Of a DNA stretch of 14,889 nt, positions 1 through 7,405 are shown piece after piece (the stretch's first letter is position 1; every line of letters begins with the position of its first letter). The DNA comes from Clostridia bacterium. Its GTDB lineage: Bacteria > Bacillota > Clostridia > Oscillospirales > Acutalibacteraceae. The position numbers and the translations under genes were made by a program. The stretch lies in contig JAFTCS010000261.1 in assembly GCA_017454565.1 (NCBI GenBank), positions 1 to 14,889 of the forward strand, given 5' to 3'. The notes beneath the pieces are model-generated. The model did no database searches. It had not been told where the DNA came from and saw nothing but the letters and a program-made list of their open reading frames with translations.

Positions 1-875
1 ATGCCTTTGTTGTGAAGAGCCTGCACCATCTGCTTGAATTCCTTTACTCTTACCTCGCCGTGATACGGGTCTGTGGAGTAGGAGCCTTCGGGGGTGTTGT
101 AGTTCTGCGGGTCATAGCCCCAGTTGAACTGGTCGGTGCTGAGCTTGGTCTCATCAACGCTGCAATAGTCGTAAACAGGCAGCAGATGAACGTGAGTAAC
201 GCCTAATTCCGCCAGATAGTCGATACCTGTGGGGTGTATGCCGTCATTGTTTACGGTGGTGCCTGTCTCTGTGAAGGCAAGATATTTACCCTTGTACTTC
301 ATGCCGGAATCGGCAGAGATGGAGAAGTCACGGACATGTATCTCCCAGATAACGGCGTCTGTCTGGTTCGGACAGTCTACGCGGTGGTCGTTTTCCCAGC
401 CCGGCGGATCGGTGCTGTCAAGGTCGATGACCATTGCCCTGTTGCCGTTTACGCCTGTGGTGCGGGCGTAGAGGTCAACGGTTTCGTTGGTCTTTGAGCC
501 GTAGGTGACAAGATAGGTGTAATAGGTGCCGTTCAGGTCGCCCTGAATGGTGATGGACCACACGCCCTGTGCACCCTTTGTCATTGCCTTGGTCTCAATG
601 ACTTCCGCGCCTGCTTCGGCATCGCTGCCGGTGGTGTAGCGCTTTATCTGTACGTTATCGGCTTGCGGCGCCCAGACCTTGAAGGTCGTGGACGACTTTG
701 TGTAGGTTGCGCCAAGATCGTTGCCGCTGTATGCGTAGCTGTCCAGTGCTGACATCTCGGAGTAGGTAACGGCGCTGGTCTGCAGCGGAGTGACCACCGA
801 GAATACCGACAGTGACAGCAAGGCCGACATCAGCAATGAGGCTGCCTTTTTGAGACCCTTACTGTGTCTTATCAT
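1..875 (-). CDS. pulA: Secreted type I pullulanase (GH13), N-terminal part, cut by window edge
   Basis: Debranching enzyme that hydrolyses alpha-1,6 bonds in pullulan, starch and glycogen fragments outside the cell. I translated the minus strand from the ATG at 875-873, which follows an AGAGGG ribosome site at about 8 bases; the frame stays open for 291 codons to the window edge. Residues 1-35 form a signal peptide: basic start MIRHSKGLKK, a hydrophobic stretch, and likely cleavage after TSA35. Residues ~46-160 resemble a CBM48/early-set domain (TTFKVWAPQADNV). The GH13 barrel begins at WEIHVRDFS. Residues 250-256, FNWGYDP, match the YNWGYDP signature of type I pullulanases, followed by NYNTPEGSYSTDP. 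The family is usually 600 residues or more, so over half the protein, including the catalytic triad, lies outside. It is transcribed away from the phage block and appears unrelated to it. Confidence 0.93.
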   Translation of the reverse strand, partial: MIRHSKGLKKAASLLMSALLSLSVFSVVTPLQTSAVTYSEMSALDSYAYSGNDLGATYTKSSTTFKVWAPQADNVQIKRYTTGSDAEAGAEVIETKAMTKGAQGVWSITIQGDLNGTYYTYLVTYGSKTNETVDLYARTTGVNGNRAMVIDLDSTDPPGWENDHRVDCPNQTDAVIWEIHVRDFSISADSGMKYKGKYLAFTETGTTVNNDGIHPTGIDYLAELGVTHVHLLPVYDYCSVDETKLSTDQFNWGYDPQNYNTPEGSYSTDPYHGEVRVKEFKQMVQALHNKG

Positions 876-921
876 GTGTTGATACCCTCTTTCTTTGTTT
901 TGAAATTTATGATCTGTATAG

Positions 922-941
922 CCCGGCACCCTCCTGCCGGG
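922..941 (-). promoter_or_regulatory. GC-rich hairpin in the pullulanase 5' leader
   Basis: A perfect 7-bp stem, CCCGGCA (922-928) and TGCCGGG (935-941), with a CCCTCC loop, lies about 47 bases upstream of the pullulanase start in otherwise AT-rich DNA. No U-run follows on the minus strand, so it is not an obvious terminator. It may be a 5' mRNA stabiliser or a regulator site. The pairing is seen; the role is inferred. Confidence 0.45.
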
Positions 942-1218
942 TCTACTATCCCAATATTAGTTTAATATAGATTATGCAATTAATAATTCTGATAAAGAAT
1001 TATCATAAAATAATTAACAAAAATATTCCTGTAGGTGGGTAATTTTCAACAAATCTGCAAAAGAATGTTGAAATATGACGTGTTCAGTTTCACTTTCATG
1101 TTTTGTTCCAGGCGAAAAAAAGTCGGTCGCGATTTTTACTATATTCCGGTGCGGGTTGTGCAGTGATACATCATATTTTTTGAGAATAAAGTGAGAAATA
1201 AAAATATTTATATATGTT

Positions 1219-1227
1219 TGTGATAAT
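1219..1227 (+). promoter_or_regulatory. Putative extended -10 promoter of the phage operon
   Basis: TGTGATAAT fits the extended -10 pattern TG-n-TATAAT with one mismatch in the hexamer. No good -35 box lies at 17 bases. Transcription would start near 1233-1236, inside the adjacent palindrome. It is the best candidate in the region, but the DNA is AT-rich and chance matches are easy. Confidence 0.4.
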
Positions 1228-1228
1228 G

Positions 1229-1244
1229 TGACCTTTAAAGGTCA
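1229..1244. promoter_or_regulatory. Perfect 16-bp palindrome, candidate operator
   Basis: TGACCTTTAAAGGTCA is a perfect palindrome immediately downstream of the putative -10 and 44 bases before the terminase start. Its place over the expected transcription start suits a dimeric repressor. It does not match the LexA, Fur or CcpA consensus that I know. No regulator gene is linked, so any regulator would act from elsewhere in the chromosome. The symmetry is seen; the operator role is inferred. Confidence 0.5.
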
Positions 1245-1288
1245 AAATTATATCGGAAATGGCAGGGATAGTGAAAGGAGGTGCTGAG

Positions 1289-1801
1289 TTGAAAAGAAGA
1301 TCAGGCGAGCTGACAAACCGTGAGAGACGTTTCTGTGAGGTCTATGCTCTTGGCGGCGATGCAAATACCGCAGCCCTGACAGCTGGATATGATATGCCCG
1401 AAAAAGCGGGTGTGTCACTGCTTTCAAGGGATGACATCAACGCGGAAGTCAGCAGACTCTATGAAAAACGACTCAGAAATGCAAGACAAAAAGCTTATGC
1501 AGGCTATGAAAGGATCGCTTTTGGAAGCGTCAACGATGCTGTAAGGCTGCTTTTCGCCGGGGATGCCTTTGGCGCTGACGGTGAAGAGTATGATCTGTTC
1601 AATGTAGCTGAGATAAAACGCCCCAAGGAGGGTGCGCTGGAGATCAAATTCTTTGACAGGCTGAAGGCGCTGGAAAAGCTTGAACAGTATGGCCGTGACG
1701 AAGAGAACGGTTCATCTGACTTTTACAAGGCTCTGGTAAGCGGCATAGGCAATTTGAAGAGTGCGGAAAATTCTGACGGAGACGGCGGTGATGAGCAGTG
1801 A
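1289..1801 (+). CDS. terS: Terminase small subunit (Terminase_2-like)
   Basis: DNA-recognition subunit of the packaging motor, which binds viral or host DNA and recruits the large subunit. I place the start at TTG 1289 because AAAGGAGG (1274-1281) lies 7 bases upstream; an in-frame ATG at 1259 has no ribosome site and would put that motif inside the gene. The product has 170 residues. The N-terminus, LTNRERRFCEVYALGGDANTA, followed by alternating helices and DINAEVSRLYE, is the helix-turn-helix region typical of Terminase_2 proteins. The middle and C-terminal parts suit oligomerisation and the acidic tail contacting TerL. It is the first gene of the operon, directly before the large subunit. 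In a gene-transfer-agent scenario, loss of sequence specificity in this protein would permit random host-DNA packaging, but this cannot be judged from sequence alone. Confidence 0.85.
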   Translation: MKRRSGELTNRERRFCEVYALGGDANTAALTAGYDMPEKAGVSLLSRDDINAEVSRLYEKRLRNARQKAYAGYERIAFGSVNDAVRLLFAGDAFGADGEEYDLFNVAEIKRPKEGALEIKFFDRLKALEKLEQYGRDEENGSSDFYKALVSGIGNLKSAENSDGDGGDEQ

Positions 1802-1807
1802 CGCAAA

Positions 1808-3079
1808 ATGCTCTTCAAAGAAAGGAGGGCGGCAGCTCTGAGCTATACTGCATTTTCAAAAAAACAGCTTGACGTGCTGAGTTGGTGGCTGCCACAGAGG
1901 GAGACCTCGAAATTTGACGGGATAATCTGCGACGGTGCCGTAAGAAGCGGCAAAACTCTGTGCATGAGCGTTTCCTTTGTAACATGGGCAATGTACTGCA
2001 CCGATGGCGGAAGCTTCGCTGTCTGCGGCAAGACTATACGCTCTGTAAAAAGGAACGTGGCAACTCCGCTGCTGAATATCCTTCGGGAGCTTGGTTTCGA
2101 GGTGCGGGAAAAACTTTCGGCAAACCTGTTCTATGTAAGTTCAATGGGCAGGACAAACACCTTCTATCTTTTCGGCGGCAAGGACGAAAGCTCGGCGGCG
2201 CTTATACAGGGAATGACTCTATGGGGTGTGCTCTTTGACGAGGCGGCTCTGATGCCGCGGACCTTTGTGGAGCAGGCTTTGGCAAGGTGCTCAAAGGAGA
2301 ACGCAAAGCTTTGGTTCAACTGCAACCCGGAGTATCCGCAGCACTGGTTCTGCCGGGAATGGGTGATGAAAACCGCCGAAAAAAATATGTATTACCTGCA
2401 TTTCCTTATGGAGGACAATCCATCGCTTTCTCCGAAGGTGCTTAAAAGGTACCGGACGCTGTATTCCGGCAGCTTTTATGACCGTTTTGTGCTGGGAAAA
2501 TGGTGCGCGACCGATGGTCTGGTGTATCCCTTTATGTCGGACGAAAGCATGGCTGTTGACGCACCCTCAGGTGACGCGGAGGAATATGTGGTATCGTGCG
2601 ATTACGGTACGGTCAACCCGTCATCCTTCGGCCTTTGGGGACTGTATGACGGAGTGTGGTACAGGCTCAGGGAATATTACTACAGTTCACGGCGTGAGGG
2701 CAGCTCAAGAACAGACGAGGAGCATTATCAGGGGTTGAAGGAGCTTATAGGCGGCAGAAAGGTCGCAAGAGTGATCGTTGACCCGTCGGCGGCAAGCTTT
2801 ATTGAGGTCATACGGCGTCACGGTGAGTATAATGTGGTTCCCGCAGTGAACAATGTGAGGGACGGCATACGCAAGACCTTTACGGCTCTGAAAGAGGGCA
2901 GGGTGAAGATCTGCCGTAAATGCGGGGATGCTCTGACCGAGTTTGGGCTTTACCGGTGGGACAGCAGCGGCAGAGATCTGCCGGTAAAGGAAAACGACCA
3001 TGCCATGGACGACATACGCTATTTTGTGTCGTCACTGGAAGAGGAGGATGAGGGTATCATAGCCTTTGCCGTCATATAA
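1808..3079 (+). CDS. terL: Terminase large subunit, ATPase-nuclease (PBSX-like)
   Basis: Motor of DNA packaging: an N-terminal ATPase drives DNA through the portal and a C-terminal RNase H-fold nuclease cuts it. At 423 residues it is full length. Walker A is GAVRSGKT (residues 43-50); Walker B plus the catalytic acid is VLFDEA (D144, E145). Nuclease acidic residues appear in CDYG (D265), VDPSAAS (D325) and HAMDDIRY (D401, D402), so all key residues are present. The start is uncertain. ATG 1808 has a poor ribosome site, while AAAGGAGG (1820-1827) lies inside the gene upstream of a CTG at 1838, and the conserved-looking YTAFSKKQLDVLSWW begins just after that. A 16-codon ORF in another frame (1791-1841) overlaps the 5' end. 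The gap to the portal gene is unusually long for this operon. Confidence 0.95.
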   Translation: MLFKERRAAALSYTAFSKKQLDVLSWWLPQRETSKFDGIICDGAVRSGKTLCMSVSFVTWAMYCTDGGSFAVCGKTIRSVKRNVATPLLNILRELGFEVREKLSANLFYVSSMGRTNTFYLFGGKDESSAALIQGMTLWGVLFDEAALMPRTFVEQALARCSKENAKLWFNCNPEYPQHWFCREWVMKTAEKNMYYLHFLMEDNPSLSPKVLKRYRTLYSGSFYDRFVLGKWCATDGLVYPFMSDESMAVDAPSGDAEEYVVSCDYGTVNPSSFGLWGLYDGVWYRLREYYYSSRREGSSRTDEEHYQGLKELIGGRKVARVIVDPSAASFIEVIRRHGEYNVVPAVNNVRDGIRKTFTALKEGRVKICRKCGDALTEFGLYRWDSSGRDLPVKENDHAMDDIRYFVSSLEEEDEGIIAFAVI

Positions 3080-3099
3080 ACGGCGGCAGGGGGTGTGTA

Positions 3100-3166
3100 A
3101 TACTATTGTTCAATTAAACAATTATTAAGGTTCTCAAAACTTATACTTTTTATTGAATAATAGTAT
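3100..3166 (+). repeat. Inverted-repeat element A between terL and portal (putative RNA hairpin)
   Basis: The left arm 3100-3118 (atactattgttcaattaaa) pairs with 3148-3166 (17 of 19 positions identical to the reverse complement). One of the two exceptions is a G-U pair on the plus-strand RNA. The enclosed ~29 bases contain ttctcaaaacttata, nearly repeated in element B at 7823-7981. It is one of only two long gaps in the operon. It may be an intercistronic mRNA structure or a small non-autonomous mobile element; there is no poly-T run suitable for a classical terminator. Confidence 0.7.
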
Positions 3167-3215
3167 AAGCACAAAATCGAAGCGGGATTGTTCCGCGCAA
3201 ATAAGGAGGTTAGGA

Positions 3216-4346
3216 ATGATATTCGGGAGGAAGAAGAAAGAACCTGTTCAGGTGCAGACAGCCGTGAGCGACGGTTACAGAAGCGGACTTTTGCTTATGG
3301 GAAGCTCAGGAGACGACCGTTGTGAGTGGCATCTTTATAGGTCGTTGAGAGAGAATGTACCCTTGGTGGATGCAGCCATTGGAAAGCTCGTCAGGCTTAC
3401 AGGAACATTCGGTGTCGAATGTGAGGATAAGGAGCTTCAGGAGGAAATAAATGACTTTCTCAGACGAGTGAGGGTGAACGGGAACCAGCAGGGCGCCGAC
3501 AGCTTTCTGGCAACCTATCTCGACCAGCTGCTTACCTATGGTACGGCAGTAGGCGAGGTGGTGCCGGATAAAAGCGGAAGAAGAATAGCGGCGCTTTACA
3601 ATGCGTCATTGGATGATGTTGAGCTCAGGGCGGAAAAAGACCCATTTGACATTACCTTTATGACAAACAGTATCTCCGGGGAGATGGTGAAGGTGAGATA
3701 TCCTGAACTGATACTGTGCACGACTATTATGAACCGGCCCGGAAAGGTCTACGGTACGTCTGTGCTGAGGGGACTGCCCTTTGTAGGCGACATGATGATG
3801 AAGATATTCAATGCGGTAGGCACAAACTGGGACAGAGTCGGAAACGTGCGTTTTGCTGTATCTTACAAGCCGGGTGAAAACGAAAGAAGCTTTACCAAGG
3901 AGAGGGCTGCGCTGATCGCTTCTGAGTGGAGCAAGGCTATGAAGAGCCGTGAACCAAGGGACTTTGTGACTGTAGGCGATGTGAACATTAGGGTCATCGG
4001 TGCAGAAAATCAGATACCGGACTGTGAGATACCGCTGAAAATGCTTATGCAGCAGATAATTGCAAAGCTGTCGATACCGCCGTTTCTGCTGGGGCTTTCC
4101 TGGTCTACAACAGAAAGGATGTCTGTTCAGCAGGCGGATATACTGACAAGCGAGCTTGACTTTTACAGGGGGCAGCTTGAAGGCTGCATAAGAAAAATAT
4201 GTGACCTGTATCTGCGTTTCAGGGGCAGCAAAATTAAATACGGTATACGTTGGAACTGCGTTAACCTGCAGGATGAGGTTGAACTGGCGAGGGCAAGACT
4301 TTACAACGCTCAGGCAAGCAGTCTTGAAGATAAGGAGGAAGAATGA
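3216..4346 (+). CDS. Phage portal protein
   Basis: Forms the dodecameric ring at one capsid vertex through which DNA enters and leaves and on which the terminase docks. I chose ATG 3216 because AAGGAGG (3203-3209) lies 6 bases upstream; an in-frame TTG at 3153 falls inside the inverted repeat and is rejected. The product has 376 residues, somewhat short for a portal but within the range of reduced ones. Recognisable features are the early segment on unique residues and chain stability (LRENVPLVDAAIGKLVRLTG), the later PGKVYGTSVLRGLPFVGDMM, and the helical LSIPPFLLGLSWSTTERMSVQQ stretch seen in clip/stem regions of portal proteins. The gene ends with a 4-base ATGA overlap with the protease gene, so the two are translationally coupled. 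Confidence 0.88.
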   Translation: MIFGRKKKEPVQVQTAVSDGYRSGLLLMGSSGDDRCEWHLYRSLRENVPLVDAAIGKLVRLTGTFGVECEDKELQEEINDFLRRVRVNGNQQGADSFLATYLDQLLTYGTAVGEVVPDKSGRRIAALYNASLDDVELRAEKDPFDITFMTNSISGEMVKVRYPELILCTTIMNRPGKVYGTSVLRGLPFVGDMMMKIFNAVGTNWDRVGNVRFAVSYKPGENERSFTKERAALIASEWSKAMKSREPRDFVTVGDVNIRVIGAENQIPDCEIPLKMLMQQIIAKLSIPPFLLGLSWSTTERMSVQQADILTSELDFYRGQLEGCIRKICDLYLRFRGSKIKYGIRWNCVNLQDEVELARARLYNAQASSLEDKEEE

Positions 4347-5311
4347 ACAGGATCTCAGGAAAGGCGGCTCCGGGTGAGCTGGAGCTTATCAACAAATACA
4401 CAAGGTCTCCGTTAGGCGAGGATGATGTATATGCGTTTTCGGTAGTGCTGTGTGACAATGAGATAGACAGGGATTTCGAGAGATTTTCGGACGAATCTCT
4501 GGAGAAGCTCAGTGAGATGTATGTGGGTGTGACGGGTATTGCCGACCACGACCCTAAAAGCAGCAATCAGAGCGCAAGAATATTTTCCTGCAAGACGGAG
4601 AATGTAGAGGGCAGATTTTGCTCGGACGGAAAACCGTACAAAAGGCTGTTCGCCAGAGCATATATTCCCTGCAGCGAACACAGCAAGGGTCTGATCTCTG
4701 AACTGGACAGCGGCATTAAAAAGGAGGTAAGCGTGGGGTGTGCAGTAAAGCACCGTATATGCTCGATCTGCGGAAAGGAAATTTCCGGTTGTGAACATAT
4801 CAGGGGCAAAAAATACGGCGGCAGGCTGTGCTATGCCGCGCTTGAAGAACCGACTGACGCATACGAGTGGTCCTTTGTGGCGGTGCCGGCTCAGAGGATG
4901 GCAGGTGTGGTAAAAAGCTACGGTTCAGGCGAGGATGATAGTATAAAAAATAAAGGAGTGAGTGATACGAACATCGAGAAAAAGCTTTTTGCGGGAGAGG
5001 AGCAGAGCTTCTCCGCAGAGGAAATGAAGGAGCTTGTAAGCTGGGTCAGAAGTCTTGAAAAAAAGGCTGCCGATGGTGAATTTTATCGTGACAAGCTTGT
5101 CAGAGAGGTAAATAGCCTTTCGTCCATTGTGCTGCCGGAGCTTGGCGAGGATACGCTCAGCAGGATAACCGCGGAACTTTCGGTGAGACAGCTTGACGAG
5201 CTTATAAAGGCCTTTCAGGTAAAGGCGGAGGAAATGCTTCCCGTGAAGCCTCAGATTTTCAGGGGCAGTTCAAAGGAAACAGGCGGCAACGAAGGTTACA
5301 AAAATATTTAA
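4343..5311 (+). CDS. Prohead maturation protease fused to a scaffold-like C-terminal region
   Basis: Cleaves scaffold and capsid delta regions during head maturation. It has 322 residues and starts at the ATG of an ATGA overlap with the portal stop. The protease part covers ~1-200: likely catalytic His69 in GIADHDPKS and Ser130 in KKEVSVGC, followed by a small Cys/His cluster (C140, C143, C150, H152) and YEWSFVAVPAQ (174-184), the pattern of Firmicutes prohead proteases. Residues ~206-322 are charged and probably helical (FSAEEMKELVSWVRSLEKKA), fitting a scaffold. No separate scaffold gene exists between this gene and the capsid gene. An AAAGGAG sequence lies at the junction (4952-4958), followed by an in-frame GTG. 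The protease assignment is firm; the scaffold role is inferred from position and composition. Confidence 0.85.
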   Translation: MNRISGKAAPGELELINKYTRSPLGEDDVYAFSVVLCDNEIDRDFERFSDESLEKLSEMYVGVTGIADHDPKSSNQSARIFSCKTENVEGRFCSDGKPYKRLFARAYIPCSEHSKGLISELDSGIKKEVSVGCAVKHRICSICGKEISGCEHIRGKKYGGRLCYAALEEPTDAYEWSFVAVPAQRMAGVVKSYGSGEDDSIKNKGVSDTNIEKKLFAGEEQSFSAEEMKELVSWVRSLEKKAADGEFYRDKLVREVNSLSSIVLPELGEDTLSRITAELSVRQLDELIKAFQVKAEEMLPVKPQIFRGSSKETGGNEGYKNI

Positions 5312-5323
5312 GGAGGAATTACA

Positions 5324-5662
5324 ATGAAAACATCATTCAGAGGTTTTAATGAGCAGATAGCTTCATTTGAGGCTGACAGCAGTGTAGCGGCAGGTAAGGT
5401 GGTAGGCATCTCGGCTAACGGCAAGGTGCAGGCTGTGACCAGCGGCGCTTTCTGCGGAGTGTGCAAAAAGGTCAGGGACGGGATCGCAGCAGTCCAGCTT
5501 GAGGGCTATGTCAGAGTTCCGTACACCGGCAGCCTTTCGCTGGGATATCAGAAGGTGTCGGCCACAACCGGCAGCAAGATCGCTGTGGACAGCACTAACG
5601 GCAGGGAACACCTTATTGTAGACATTGATTCAAATACCAATATTGCAGGTATCATTCTTTGA
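5324..5662 (+). CDS. Small capsid decoration-like protein (DUF2190-type, tentative)
   Basis: A 112-residue, beta-rich, glycine/valine-rich protein directly before the capsid gene, with AAGGAGG 7 bases before the ATG. The pattern DSSVAAGKVVGISANGKVQAV, then FCGVCKKVRDGIAAVQLEGYVRVPYTG and a hydrophobic GIIL end, resembles the small beta-barrel proteins (DUF2190-like) encoded beside capsid genes that bind the outside of heads. Position supports a head-stabilising or decoration role. The family name is from pattern recognition only; it could instead be a capsid-associated protein of unknown function. Spacing is 12 bases after the protease gene and 18 before the capsid gene, consistent with the same transcript. 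Confidence 0.6.
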   Translation: MKTSFRGFNEQIASFEADSSVAAGKVVGISANGKVQAVTSGAFCGVCKKVRDGIAAVQLEGYVRVPYTGSLSLGYQKVSATTGSKIAVDSTNGREHLIVDIDSNTNIAGIIL

Positions 5663-5680
5663 TAAAGGGAGGAATTAATA

Positions 5681-6682
5681 ATGAGTTATTTTGATAATAT
5701 CAGACTTGAAAAGGGTATGTACAACAGCGGCAGAGGTCTTACCGAGATTCTTGAGGAGCTTGACCCGTCTGAAAACTATAAGGGCAGTTCTATGGAGGGG
5801 CTTGACGCTTTCCAGAGACAGCTCAAGAGATTTGACATCAAGGTGGGCGGTTCGCATTCTGACCCGGTAATGAAGTTCTTTGAGACCAGCGATTCGGCTG
5901 CGCTTTTCCCTGAGTATGTGGCGAGAGCCGTGAAACAGGGTATTGATTCCAGCGACAGGCTCAGAAATATCGTTGCTACCAAGACTATTATCAACGGTAT
6001 GGACTACCGTTCCGTGGTTTCAGAACCGGCGAACGGCGGAGAGATGAACCCTGTTGCAGAGGGCGCCATCCTGCCAGGTACCAGCATCAGAACAAGCGAT
6101 AATCTGGTAAAGCTTCAGAAACGCGGCAGAATGCTGGTGGCTTCCTACGAGGCGATCAAGTATCAGAGACTCGATCTCTTTACGGTCATGCTCCGTCAGA
6201 TCGGCGCACATATTGCAAGAGAGCAGCTCAAGGATGCGGTAGACGTCATTGTAAACGGTGACGGCAACAACAATGCGGCATCCACTGTGTCGCTCACTAC
6301 GGCGGGCACTCTTACTTATGGGGATCTTATCAAGCTCTGGGCGGGAATTGCTCCTTACGAGCTGAACGCCATGCTGGCTCCTACCGATATGATGCAGAAG
6401 CTCATGGCTCTTACCGAAATGAAGGACGCCGTTGCAGGTCTGACCTTCCAGGGCACAGGTAAGATGATAACTCCGCTGGGTGCTCAGCTCCTGCATATTC
6501 CGTCAATGACGTCAGGCAGCATTATCGGTCTTGACAAGAACTGCGCTCTTGAAATGGTGCAGTCTGGCAATATCGTTATGGATTCAGATAAGCTTATAGA
6601 CAGACAGCTTGAGAGAACTACCATCAGCTGCATTGCCGGCTTTGCAAAGATAGTAAAGGACGCCTCGAAGATTCTTGCGTAA
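5681..6682 (+). CDS. Major capsid protein (HK97 fold)
   Basis: Main shell subunit. The 333-residue protein has AAAGGGAGG 8 bases before its ATG. The N-terminal ~60 residues are charged and helical (TEILEELDPSENYKG, then FQRQLKRFDIKVGG) and may form an N-arm. The stretch FFETSDSAALFPEYVARAVKQG and the following TIINGMDYRSV are typical of Firmicutes HK97-like capsid proteins. Later parts show the expected mix: a spine helix around LRQIGAHIAREQLKDAVDVIV, a P-domain with LMALTEMKDAVAGLTF, and a C-terminal beta segment ending in VKDASKILA. Its position after protease and decoration genes is standard. The length is ordinary for the family and nothing looks truncated. Confidence 0.9.
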   Translation: MSYFDNIRLEKGMYNSGRGLTEILEELDPSENYKGSSMEGLDAFQRQLKRFDIKVGGSHSDPVMKFFETSDSAALFPEYVARAVKQGIDSSDRLRNIVATKTIINGMDYRSVVSEPANGGEMNPVAEGAILPGTSIRTSDNLVKLQKRGRMLVASYEAIKYQRLDLFTVMLRQIGAHIAREQLKDAVDVIVNGDGNNNAASTVSLTTAGTLTYGDLIKLWAGIAPYELNAMLAPTDMMQKLMALTEMKDAVAGLTFQGTGKMITPLGAQLLHIPSMTSGSIIGLDKNCALEMVQSGNIVMDSDKLIDRQLERTTISCIAGFAKIVKDASKILA

Positions 6683-6694
6683 GGAGGATGCAGA

Positions 6695-7045
6695 GTGATT
6701 AATGACAGGGTGCTTGCATTGTTTGCCACGCTGTCGGGTCTCTCTGAGGATGAGGTAATGGAGAGCAGATATCTGTGCGATATGAGTATGGCTGATATCG
6801 CGCGCATGCTCCCCGAAAATGCAGACTGCTGCGGCGGCAAAAAAGAGTATGCTGCCGCAGCTCTTGCATATTACCGGTATGTCCTGTGGAGCATGACCGA
6901 AGCGGGAACGGATGTCAAGGTGGGAGATATCTCTGTAAGGTCGGACAGAGAAAGGCTTGAATATGCCGAACGTATATGGAATGAAGCTCTTTCGCAGCTT
7001 GGTGAGGGTCTGGACGATACTTTCGTTTTCAGATGCTTTTCCTGA
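6695..7045 (+). CDS. Head-tail connector, adaptor type (YqbG/gp6-like)
   Basis: A 116-residue protein starting at GTG 6695, with AAGGAGG (6681-6687) 7 bases upstream. It is largely helical: MINDRVLALFATLSGLSEDEV, then a YAAAALAYYRYVLW helix, and a C-terminal RERLEYAERIWNEALSQL helix. This helical-bundle arrangement directly after the capsid gene is that of adaptor proteins that extend the portal ring (gp6 of HK97, gp15 of SPP1, YqbG of the skin element). Function is inferred from position and secondary structure. It is the first of three small connector-type genes here. Confidence 0.65.
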   Translation: MINDRVLALFATLSGLSEDEVMESRYLCDMSMADIARMLPENADCCGGKKEYAAAALAYYRYVLWSMTEAGTDVKVGDISVRSDRERLEYAERIWNEALSQLGEGLDDTFVFRCFS

Positions 7046-7069
7046 GCATGGGAGCAATGGGAGGTAACG

Positions 7070-7405
7070 GTGAAAAATATCAGCAAAGCGATCAGCAGGA
7101 TAGGCCTTGCGGTGACTGTTGAGAGCACGTCAGGATTAAAAAGCGGCAAGGCGGTCATAAGCCCGATGCGATACTACCAGATGCAGTGGGGCGGTATGGA
7201 GCATGCTGCCCAGGGCAGAACAGAACCGAAACGATTTGCCATGTTCTGTTCAAGAGAGCTGCTTGAGGGATCAGGATACGGCAGTATCATTTATCAGGGC
7301 AGCAGCAGATATGTGCTGATCTGGAAGGACGATTATACTTCGAGAGTGGGCTGCTATACAAAGGCTTGTCTGAGAAAAGTTACGGAGGAGGATGAGGATG
7401 AGTGA
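7070..7405 (+). CDS. Head-completion/stopper-type protein (YqbH-like position)
   Basis: An 111-residue protein starting at GTG 7070 with GGGAGG (7059-7064) before it. It is beta-rich, with MRYYQMQWGGMEHAAQGRTEPKR-type mixed segments (about residues 33-54) and SGYGSIIYQGSSRYVLIWKD, and ends in an acidic EEDEDE tail. Small beta-barrel stoppers that close the portal channel after packaging occupy this place, second after the capsid gene, in PBSX/skin-like clusters. The call rests on position and beta content, not on a recognised motif. Its stop codon lies 8 bases inside the next gene, so the two are coupled. Confidence 0.5.
   Translation: MKNISKAISRIGLAVTVESTSGLKSGKAVISPMRYYQMQWGGMEHAAQGRTEPKRFAMFCSRELLEGSGYGSIIYQGSSRYVLIWKDDYTSRVGCYTKACLRKVTEEDEDE

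Larger units (their letters stand above)
876..1288. other. AT-rich divergent intergenic region between pulA and the phage block
   Basis: No coding signal was found on either strand. Besides the leader hairpin, it holds an AT-rich inverted repeat, ATAATTCT (983-990) with AGAATTAT (996-1003), and a 7-bp repeat, TTTCAAC (1044-1050) with GTTGAAA (1067-1073), separated by 16 bases. A putative promoter and palindrome at 1219-1244 precede the first phage gene. I saw no tRNA, integrase gene, or direct repeat shared with the right-hand end of the phage block. The pullulanase promoter must lie here on the minus strand, but I could not choose one convincingly. Confidence 0.6.

Noticed and set aside
229..497. 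Plus-strand open frames over the left end.
   Set aside because: They are shadows of the pullulanase gene, whose minus-strand frame encodes a signal peptide, CBM48-like region and FNWGYDP motif.
1116..1140. Terminator-like A-run/T-run around AAAAGTCGGTCGCGATTTTT.
   Set aside because: The stem is only about 3 GC pairs with a bulge, and no gene ends toward it on either strand.
3153..3215. Upstream TTG start for the portal gene.
   Set aside because: It lies inside the inverted repeat with no ribosome site; ATG 3216 has AAGGAGG at 6 bases.
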